15,000 bases of DNA from Blautia coccoides. Lineage in GTDB: Bacteria > Bacillota > Clostridia > Lachnospirales > Lachnospiraceae. Position numbers and translations under genes: made by a program. Below, one piece after another: positions 8,277 through 15,000 of this stretch (position 1 is its first letter; every line of letters begins with the position of its first letter). Under the pieces are notes generated by a model. That model did no database searches and was not told the origin of the DNA. It saw only the letters and a list, made by a program, of their open reading frames with translations. The stretch lies in contig NZ_CP136422.1 in assembly GCF_034355335.1 (NCBI RefSeq), positions 4,855,001 through 4,870,000 on the forward strand. Reading direction: 5' to 3'.

Positions 8277-8687
8277 TCATATTACAATCCCATCACAATG
8301 GTCTATTTCATGCTGTATGATCTGCGCGGTCCATCCCTTGAAACGCTGTCTGCATCGCTTAAAATCCCGGTCCCTGTATTCTACCTCTATAGTTTCATAC
8401 CGTCTGGTCTTTCTGCTTCCCTCCAGGGAAAGGCATCCCTCTTCCGTGTCATATGGCATAGATTTTTTAATTATCACCGGATTCAGCATAGCCAGGTCTG
8501 CCTCGCCTGCACTGACCACAATAATCCTTTTTTTAATGCCGATCATGTTGGCCGCCATCCCTACACACCGCTCCCTGTTAGCCTGTAGTGTGTCCAGCAA
8601 ATCCCTTACCACCTCATCGTCATCCCTGCCGGCAGGTTCCGATGTTTGACTCAGAAAAAAAGTGTCTCTCACAACTGTTCTTACCAT
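8277..8687 (-). CDS. Peptide deformylase family protein, short atypical form
   Basis: Metal hydrolase expected to remove the formyl group from the N-terminal methionine of new proteins; 136 residues, shorter than the usual 150-190. Motif II is EEGCLSL (82-88), with the metal ligand Cys85. Motif III is QHEIDHCDG (125-133), with ligands His126 and His130 and catalytic Glu127. Motif I reads GMAANMIG (43-50), so Met48 stands where GxAAxQxG normally has the oxyanion-hole Gln. The metal site is therefore complete but one substrate-stabilising residue is changed. The start at 8687 has GAGGGAGAG close upstream. This subgroup occurs in Firmicutes, and such genomes generally carry a canonical def elsewhere, so this may be a secondary enzyme. 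I leave the symbol blank because orthology to def is uncertain. Confidence 0.85.
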   Translation of the reverse strand: MVRTVVRDTFFLSQTSEPAGRDDDEVVRDLLDTLQANRERCVGMAANMIGIKKRIIVVSAGEADLAMLNPVIIKKSMPYDTEEGCLSLEGSRKTRRYETIEVEYRDRDFKRCRQRFKGWTAQIIQHEIDHCDGIVI

Positions 8688-8697
8688 AATCTCTCCC

Positions 8698-8802
8698 TCA
8701 ATAACTGCTCGCTATTCTTTCAGACATTTCCCAGGCGCTGTCACTCGGTCCAAAGTAACTTCCGCTTTCTATTCTATCTCTTTCTCCGTATCCGCCTTCC
8801 AT
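8698..8802 (-). CDS. Candidate 34-residue small ORF in the deformylase leader
   Basis: On the minus strand an ATG at 8802 opens a 34-codon frame ending at TGA 8698-8700, 10 nt before the deformylase ATG. It is glycine- and glutamate-rich at the start, and its second half (including SYFGPSDSAWEMSERIASSY, residues 15-34) looks protein-like and could form an amphipathic helix. Its codons resemble those of neighbouring genes. Against it: no Shine-Dalgarno sequence precedes the ATG, and an in-frame stop lies only seven codons upstream, so it cannot start further back. It could be a real small protein, a decayed gene end, or chance. I recognise no family. Confidence 0.3.
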   Translation of the reverse strand: MEGGYGERDRIESGSYFGPSDSAWEMSERIASSY

Positions 8803-8832
8803 TTGGGAAATATAAGAAATTCATCTGCTTGA

Positions 8833-8861
8833 AGTATAACCGATTTTCTAATTATATACAA
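8833..8861 (-). promoter_or_regulatory. Probable promoter of the deformylase-DUF1653 operon
   Basis: On the minus strand TTGTAT (plus-strand 8856-8861) and TATACT (8833-8838) are separated by exactly 17 bp. Transcription would start near 8826, giving a leader of about 140 nt that contains the candidate small ORF. From here to about 9000 I see no gene on either strand. Confidence 0.5.
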
Positions 8862-9064
8862 GTATCCATATATCTCCGGCATTATACAAAGCTGCTGTCG
8901 GAAAACTATTCAAAGGCTGCTTTCCTGGACCAGCAGATGTCTGCTCTTCTCCCATTTTGCATAACGAAATTACAATCTTCCACTTTTTTCCAGTCTTTTT
9001 CTACAACAAATTTTCACCACATTTAAAATTCCACAATTTCAGCAGTGAATTTTTTTAATATTTG

Positions 9065-9095
9065 TTCACACTTTTTCCTTGAAATAAGGTATAAA
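9065..9095 (+). promoter_or_regulatory. Promoter of sRNA copy 1
   Basis: The -35-like TTCACA (9065-9070) and the -10 TATAAA (9090-9095) are 19 bp apart, slightly long. They occupy the same positions as TTGACA and TATAAA in copy 2, while the spacer between them has diverged. Keeping the hexamers over a changed spacer supports a real promoter, weaker than that of copy 2. Confidence 0.6.
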
Positions 9096-9101
9096 TAAAT
9101 T

Positions 9102-9187
9102 ACCCCCAATACATTATATAGTTTTTGCTACACCCCATAAGAAGAAATACCTTCTCCAAAAAGACCAGCTCCCCCGCTGGTCTTTTT
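9102..9187 (+). ncRNA. Predicted small regulatory RNA, copy 1
   Basis: Predicted transcript of about 86 nt between the promoter at 9065-9095 and an intrinsic terminator. It has no ATG on this strand. It carries C-rich tracts at 9103-9107 (ACCCCCAA), 9131-9136 (CACCCC), 9150-9157 (CCTTCTCC) and in the terminator loop (TCCCCC); apart from a short AGAAG/CTTCT hairpin, the region before the terminator looks unstructured. C-rich single-stranded tracts in Gram-positive regulatory RNAs commonly pair with Shine-Dalgarno sequences. It lies convergent to, and just downstream of, the MFS gene. The 5' end is estimated from the -10. The class is unknown to me; exact duplication with its own signals is the main evidence. 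Confidence 0.7.
9158..9187 (+). terminator. Bidirectional intrinsic terminator (sRNA copy 1 and MFS gene)
   Basis: AAAAAGACCAGC (9158-9169) pairs perfectly with GCTGGTCTTTTT (9176-9187) around the loop TCCCCC. The A-run on one side and T-run on the other make it work on both strands. It ends the sRNA on the plus strand and the MFS message, whose stop codon is at 9207, on the minus strand. Confidence 0.9.
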
Positions 9188-9206
9188 CCTTATACACAAT
9201 TTCTTT

Positions 9207-10427
9207 TTAATTCTCCTCAGCAGTACAGAATCCTGCATTCTTTTGTCCCACAGCAATATGAAGCTTTTCCGACATGATTACCATTAGTACCAAGATAACT
9301 GCCATAAATGCCGGATAAAGTCCAATATTTATATACTGCGCAATAAGCCCGAACAGGGGCGGAACCAGGCAGGTTCCCACGTAAGCGGCTGCCATCTGGA
9401 CTCCAATGACTGACTGGCTTAAATCAGCTCCAAAATTGGCAGGTGTCTCATGGATGATGGAAGGATAAATGGGCGCACACCCACAGCCAACCAAAATCAA
9501 TCCTGCAAAGAGCACCGTACCTCCAACAGGAAGAAGAATACAGACAATACCCACGGCAGTTACCACTTGTCCCAGGCGTATCATGTTGCGGTCATTCACT
9601 TTCATAGTGATAAACCCGCACACAAACCGGCCTGCTGTGATTCCCATATAGAAAAGGCTTGCCCAGCGTGCTGCCCGCTCCGGGCTGATTCCATGATATA
9701 AGGTGCAGTAGCTGGCTGCCCAGATACCTGCCGTGCTCTCCAGAGCACAATAACAGAAAAAACAGATCAGCACTTCCTTTACCCCTCTCAGCCTTACAAG
9801 CTGTGGCAATGTATAGTGCCGGCCCGGAATCTTTTCGGAGGTTTCCGAACCATTCTCTGTTTTACCTGCATGGGATTTCTGCATCTTCCTCCAAAGCGGA
9901 AGCGAAAAAATCAGGACTGCAGTCAAAGCCACCTGCATAATGGAAATGGTCAGATATCCGCCGTTCCACTTTAATCCTCCCGTCACAGCCCATCCCATTA
10001 CTACAGGTCCAATACTGGCTCCCAATCCCCACATACAATGAAGCCAGCTCATATGCCTGGCGGGATAATGCAGCGCCACAAAATTATTGAGCGCCGCGTC
10101 AACACTTCCCGCTCCCAATCCGTAGGGCACAGCCCAAAGGCATAAAAGCCAGAAGGAATTACTGATAGAAAAACCAAATAATGCCACAGCAGTCATTCCC
10201 ACGCTGATAGCAGTAACTTTTCCGGCTCCCAGTCTGCGGGTGAGATAATCACTTGCGAGGCTGGAAACAATTGTCCCTGCAGCTATGATCATAGTGATCA
10301 TACCAGCCCAGGAGACAGACGCCCCCAATTCTTGATACATACTGGGCCATGCAGATCCAAGAAGGGAATCCGGAAGTCCCAGACTGATAAATGCCAGATA
10401 AATAATGATCAATAACAATGATGCCAT
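9207..10427 (-). CDS. MFS transporter, probable sugar permease
   Basis: Inner-membrane transporter of 406 residues with about 12 hydrophobic segments in two bundles of six. They are separated by a polar cytoplasmic loop (about 185-212) rich in Lys, Glu and Ser. The loop after segment 2 has DYLTRRLGAGK (60-70), the Major Facilitator motif A region. AALNNFVALHY (111-121) and LHCMWGLGASIGP (129-141) resemble fucose/sugar-permease-like members. The N-terminus begins directly in a membrane helix, which supports the start at 10427. The ribosome binding site GAGGAG is somewhat far (about 10 nt). It is divergent from an AraC-family gene, which suggests ligand-inducible uptake (or efflux) of a small carbohydrate-like compound. 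The substrate is not assignable from sequence. Confidence 0.88.
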   Translation of the reverse strand: MASLLLIIIYLAFISLGLPDSLLGSAWPSMYQELGASVSWAGMITMIIAAGTIVSSLASDYLTRRLGAGKVTAISVGMTAVALFGFSISNSFWLLCLWAVPYGLGAGSVDAALNNFVALHYPARHMSWLHCMWGLGASIGPVVMGWAVTGGLKWNGGYLTISIMQVALTAVLIFSLPLWRKMQKSHAGKTENGSETSEKIPGRHYTLPQLVRLRGVKEVLICFFCYCALESTAGIWAASYCTLYHGISPERAARWASLFYMGITAGRFVCGFITMKVNDRNMIRLGQVVTAVGIVCILLPVGGTVLFAGLILVGCGCAPIYPSIIHETPANFGADLSQSVIGVQMAAAYVGTCLVPPLFGLIAQYINIGLYPAFMAVILVLMVIMSEKLHIAVGQKNAGFCTAEEN

Positions 10428-10492
10428 ACCCTATATACTCCTCTTATGTCTAAAATCCAGTTTACAGTCCATCCTTTCCCGAAAGTGCAATT

Positions 10493-10508
10493 CTTCTCTT
10501 AAGAAAAG
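10493..10508. promoter_or_regulatory. Near-perfect 16-bp palindrome in the MFS leader
   Basis: CTTCTCTTAAGAAAAG is a palindrome centred on TTAA with one mismatched pair. It lies inside the predicted MFS leader, downstream of the predicted start of transcription. It could be an operator or a small RNA hairpin. A second short inverted repeat, ACGGT/ACCGT (10520-10524 and 10533-10537), lies next to it. Confidence 0.35.
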
Positions 10509-10558
10509 CGCCTCCTTAAACGGTGGCTGCGAACCGTAACTTTTCTGTATCTTGGCAT

Positions 10559-10607
10559 ATTATACTTCAAATTGCCGATTGCTTCCATAAAGATTGCGTA
10601 TTATACT
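10559..10607. promoter_or_regulatory. Overlapping divergent promoters of the MFS and second araC-family genes
   Basis: Plus strand: TTGCTT (10579-10584), 17 bp, TATACT (10602-10607), serving the araC-family gene with a start near 10614. Minus strand: TATAAT (plus-strand 10559-10564) with a poor -35, TGGAAG (10582-10587), 17 bp away, serving the MFS gene. The two -35 hexamers overlap, so one bound protein could control both. The MFS message would have a leader of about 125 nt. Confidence 0.55.
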
Positions 10608-10646
10608 ATAAGAAAAACGACAGACTAAAATATCCTGAGGTGAAAA

Positions 10647-11561
10647 ATGATTAGCAATCCCATACGTGTTGATGAAAAAGGCAGAGAACTACTGAATCAT
10701 GGGAGCCTGGCCTTCCCTTGTGCGTGGTATTACAGCGGGGCGAACCAGGGCGATGTGCCCTGGCACTGGCATGAAGAAATCGAGCTGGTGTATCTGAGCA
10801 GAGGGACCCTGCAGTGTTCTGTGGGAAATCAGCGTTTTCTTCTTTGTGCAGGAGATGCTCTCTTTATCAATACAGGTATTCCCCATGCCTTTTTTGAGGA
10901 ACCGGGCATTCCCTATGAAGAAAGCGACATTGTATTTCATCCTCGCCTGATCTACGGAGATGTTGGAAGCATACTTTACGAGAAATATATGCTTCCGCTC
11001 ATGCACTGCCCATCCATGGCAGGCTTTGTCTTTCGTAGGGACACGGATTGGCAGAGAGAAGCATCCCTTTCCATAAAAGACGCTATCACTGTGTGTAAAA
11101 GAAAACCGGATTTCTATGAGTTTACCGTACGAAGCTTACTGACCAATGTCTTTACTCTCCTTCTCAGACATAACAAGGGACATCTAGAACAGGGGGAGAC
11201 CAGGGCCTCTTTTCTGATGGAACGTGTGAAACGGATGCTGGATTACTTCCATAGCCATTTCCAGGAGTCTGTCAGCGTTACACAACTGGCAGCTCAGGCA
11301 AATATATGTAAGCGGGAGTGCCAGAGAGATTTTAAGAAGGTACTTGGCCTGACACCCACCCAATATTTTGAGCAGTACAGACTGGCCATGTCTGTGCATC
11401 TTCTTACAGAGAGCAGTAACAGTATTATAGAAATCGCCAATCAATGCGGTTTCCAAAGTCCCAGCTACTTTACAAAACTTTTCAGGGAGCGGTACGGAGT
11501 CACACCTTCAGCCTTCAGATTGCATAATGAACCAGCGGATAACATCCGTTTTCCGGTCTAA
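10647..11561 (+). CDS. AraC-family transcriptional regulator (second)
   Basis: Transcription factor of 304 residues. The N-terminal cupin (about 20-100) has PWHWHEEIEL (38-47) with His40 and His42, and IPHAFFEE (78-85). The C-terminal double HTH spans about 195-292: the first HTH is around VTQLAAQANICKRECQRDFK (211-230), the second around IIEIANQCGFQSPSYFTKLF (260-279), ending in YGVTPSAFR. TGAGGTG lies 4 nt before the ATG. It is divergent from the MFS gene, with a 219-nt shared control region, so it likely activates that gene when its ligand is present. It has no own terminator; transcripts would run into sRNA copy 2 and stop at 11749. It is not closely similar to the first AraC-family protein in this window. 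Confidence 0.92.
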   Translation: MISNPIRVDEKGRELLNHGSLAFPCAWYYSGANQGDVPWHWHEEIELVYLSRGTLQCSVGNQRFLLCAGDALFINTGIPHAFFEEPGIPYEESDIVFHPRLIYGDVGSILYEKYMLPLMHCPSMAGFVFRRDTDWQREASLSIKDAITVCKRKPDFYEFTVRSLLTNVFTLLLRHNKGHLEQGETRASFLMERVKRMLDYFHSHFQESVSVTQLAAQANICKRECQRDFKKVLGLTPTQYFEQYRLAMSVHLLTESSNSIIEIANQCGFQSPSYFTKLFRERYGVTPSAFRLHNEPADNIRFPV

Positions 11562-11627
11562 TTCTACAATGAATTTTCTCTGTTTTTAAAACTACACAAT
11601 TTCTATCCGGATATTTTTGAAATTTTG

Positions 11628-11658
11628 TTGACACTTATCTGTCGAAATATAGTATAAA
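11628..11658 (+). promoter_or_regulatory. Promoter of sRNA copy 2
   Basis: A consensus -35, TTGACA (11628-11633), lies 19 bp before TATAAA (11653-11658). Apart from the long spacer it is the stronger of the two sRNA promoters. Confidence 0.65.
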
Positions 11659-11664
11659 TAAATT

Positions 11665-11749
11665 ACCCCCAATACATTATATAGTTTTTGCTACACCCCA
11701 TAAGAAGAAATACCTTCTCCAAAAAGACCAGCCCCCAGCTGGTCTTTTT
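11665..11749 (+). ncRNA. Predicted small regulatory RNA, copy 2
   Basis: Same predicted RNA as 9102-9187, about 85 nt, differing only in the terminator loop (CCCCA instead of TCCCCC). It has the same three upstream C-rich tracts. It follows the second araC-family gene on the same strand, so it could be made both from its own promoter and by processing of the araC read-through message. The name and targets are unknown to me. Confidence 0.7.
11721..11749 (+). terminator. Intrinsic terminator of sRNA copy 2 and the second araC-family gene
   Basis: AAAAAGACCAGC (11721-11732) pairs with GCTGGTCTTTTT (11738-11749) around a 5-nt loop. As in copy 1 the structure is symmetric, so it also insulates against transcription coming from the rRNA operon on the minus strand. 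Confidence 0.9.
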
Positions 11750-11792
11750 ATTTGTATTAGGAAATATTAATTTAAATTTTCTGTACAACAAA

Positions 11793-11824
11793 AAACTCCG
11801 CAAACATAATTGTTTACGGAGTTT
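11793..11824 (-). terminator. Terminator of the rRNA-tRNA operon
   Basis: AAACTCCGCAAACA (11793-11806) and TGTTTACGGAGTTT (11811-11824) form a 14-bp stem with one mismatch and a 4-nt loop. On the minus strand it follows tRNA-Asn by 4 nt and is followed by a T-run, so it ends the operon. Confidence 0.88.
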
Positions 11825-11828
11825 AAAG

Positions 11829-11901
11829 CTCCCCCTGTTGGACTCGAACCAACGACACTGCGGTTAACAGCCGCATGCTCTACCGACTGAGCTAAGGAGG
11901 A
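11829..11901 (-). tRNA. tRNA-Asn (GUU)
   Basis: A 73-nt cloverleaf on the minus strand. The acceptor TCCTCCT pairs with AGGGGGA (one G-U pair). The D arm is GCTC/GAGC. The anticodon arm is TGCGG, loop CTGTTAA, CCGCA, giving anticodon GUU. The T arm is GTTGG, TTCGAGT, CCAAC. The discriminator is G and CCA is not encoded, so it must be added by the nucleotidyltransferase. It lies 90 nt after the 23S 3' end and is transcribed with it. Confidence 0.97.
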
Positions 11902-11991
11902 ATAGATACACTGATACACCGTACCTTCAAAACCGCATATACAAAACACAAAAACCTTTTTTCAAACCCGCCGTTTGCACTTTCGTGCTCA
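11902..11991 (-). other. 23S to tRNA-Asn spacer with 3' arm of the 23S processing stalk
   Basis: Ninety bases without a 5S rRNA gene; a 5S of about 117 nt would not fit. The plus-strand segments ACAAAAACC (11948-11956) and AACCCGCCGT (11965-11974) are complementary to GGTTTTTGT (14921-14929) and to ACGGC (14902-14906) plus GGGTT (14909-14913) on the far side of the 23S gene. These form a long stem enclosing the 23S precursor, as used by RNase III-type enzymes. A small GCAC-GAAA-GTGC hairpin lies just after the mature 3' end. Confidence 0.75.
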
Positions 11992-14873
<2,882 letters not shown>

Positions 14874-15000
14874 TTACCAGATACCATAGCGTTGGTACCT
14901 GACGGCTTGGGTTGTTGCTTGGTTTTTGTTACTTTATTACTCTTCGCTGTATTTCTACAGCGCCTCGTTTTCGTCTCTATCTTTACGTTTAACGTATTCT
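14874..15000 (-). other. 16S-23S spacer (partial), with 5' arm of the 23S processing stalk
   Basis: No tRNA appears in the part of the spacer that is present. Three structures can be seen: a 7-bp hairpin next to the 23S 5' end (GATACCA 14880-14886 with TGGTACC 14893-14899, one G-U pair); the stalk arm at 14902-14929; and a perfect 7-bp hairpin CGCTGTA/TACAGCG (14945-14951, 14956-14962) capped by a GAAA tetraloop on the RNA strand. The 16S gene should lie beyond the right edge. Confidence 0.8.

Larger units (their letters stand above)
9000..9187 (+). repeat. Direct repeat, copy 1 (sRNA gene with its promoter region)
   Basis: This block aligns with 11563-11749 at a constant offset of 2563 bases up to 9169. 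By hand count, the first 90 nt (to 9088 or so) match at about 62 of 90 positions without gaps; then 81 nt (9089-9169) are identical; then the terminator loops differ by one base in length and the stems are again the same. No similarity is evident outside these limits. Confidence 0.9.
11563..11749 (+). repeat. Direct repeat, copy 2 (sRNA gene with its promoter region)
   Basis: Partner of the block at 9000-9187, in the same orientation, beginning 2 bases after the stop codon of the second araC-family gene. The 81 nt at 11652-11732 are identical to 9089-9169. Together the two copies bracket the MFS/araC pair. Confidence 0.9.

Noticed and set aside
8690..8830. Riboswitch in the deformylase leader (GGACCGAGTGACAG resembles a guanidine-type core)
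   Set aside because: The other conserved elements of that riboswitch class are absent and the frame looks at least as protein-like as RNA-like.
8646..9026. 126-codon plus-strand frame across the deformylase start and leader
   Set aside because: It overlaps the N-terminus of the deformylase gene antisense, has no ribosome binding site, and its product is low in complexity with no recognisable domain.
9100..9138. 12-residue minus-strand peptide frame inside the identical sRNA core (also in copy 2), with GGAGAAGG upstream
   Set aside because: The spacing to the ATG is about 11 nt, too long, no minus-strand promoter is seen, and the plus strand has promoter and terminator correctly placed. Conservation testing of codon positions would decide.
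10431..10472. 13-codon frame just upstream of the MFS gene as a regulatory leader peptide
   Set aside because: The only purine-rich stretch touches its ATG, leaving no proper spacing, and it has no run of regulatory codons. Kept only as part of the leader finding.
11767..11949. 60-codon minus-strand frame
   Set aside because: It runs through tRNA-Asn and the operon terminator.

Overview
The window looks like chromosomal DNA of a low-to-moderate GC Clostridia, most likely a Lachnospiraceae-type gut anaerobe. The grounds are strong AGGAGG-type ribosome binding sites, Firmicutes-style regulators and ABC genes, a cytoplasmic rhamnosidase with a divergent AraC regulator, a DUF1653 plus short deformylase pair, and a Clostridia-like 23S rRNA. 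The taxon is inferred from gene content, not from a search.

Layout. 1-3271 (minus strand) is a signalling/export locus in the order response regulator, ABC ATPase (BcrA/LanF-like, with a Glu in the Q-loop position), ABC-2 permease, and a histidine kinase cut by the window edge. The last three are tightly coupled. Three TTAAC repeats spaced exactly 12 bp lie between the regulator and the ATPase gene, just upstream of a -10-like hexamer, so the regulator probably activates the transporter there. 3404-6730 (minus) is a large GH78 alpha-L-rhamnosidase with an extra lectin-like domain; a divergent AraC-family activator follows at 6943-7842. 7922-8687 (minus) holds DUF1653 and an atypical peptide deformylase, preceded by a leader with a possible 34-residue ORF. 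9207-10427 (minus) is an MFS transporter divergent from a second AraC-family regulator (10647-11561). 11793-15000 (minus) is the distal part of an rRNA operon: 16S-23S spacer, complete 23S, then tRNA-Asn and a terminator, with no room for a 5S gene between 23S and the tRNA.

The most unusual element is a duplicated small RNA gene. Two direct copies, one at each end of the MFS/araC pair, share an 81-nt block that is identical base for base. Each has its own sigma-A-like promoter and an intrinsic terminator, and the promoter-side flank aligns without gaps at only about 69%. The predicted RNA is about 85 nt, almost free of G in its 5' two thirds, and carries several C-rich tracts of the sort that pair with Shine-Dalgarno sequences in Gram-positive regulatory RNAs. 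I do not recognise it as a named family.

How the parts work together (inference): the rhamnosidase/AraC and MFS/AraC units look like sugar-responsive modules, the four-gene locus like a peptide-sensing and detoxification module, and the sRNA pair like a post-transcriptional regulator inserted beside them.
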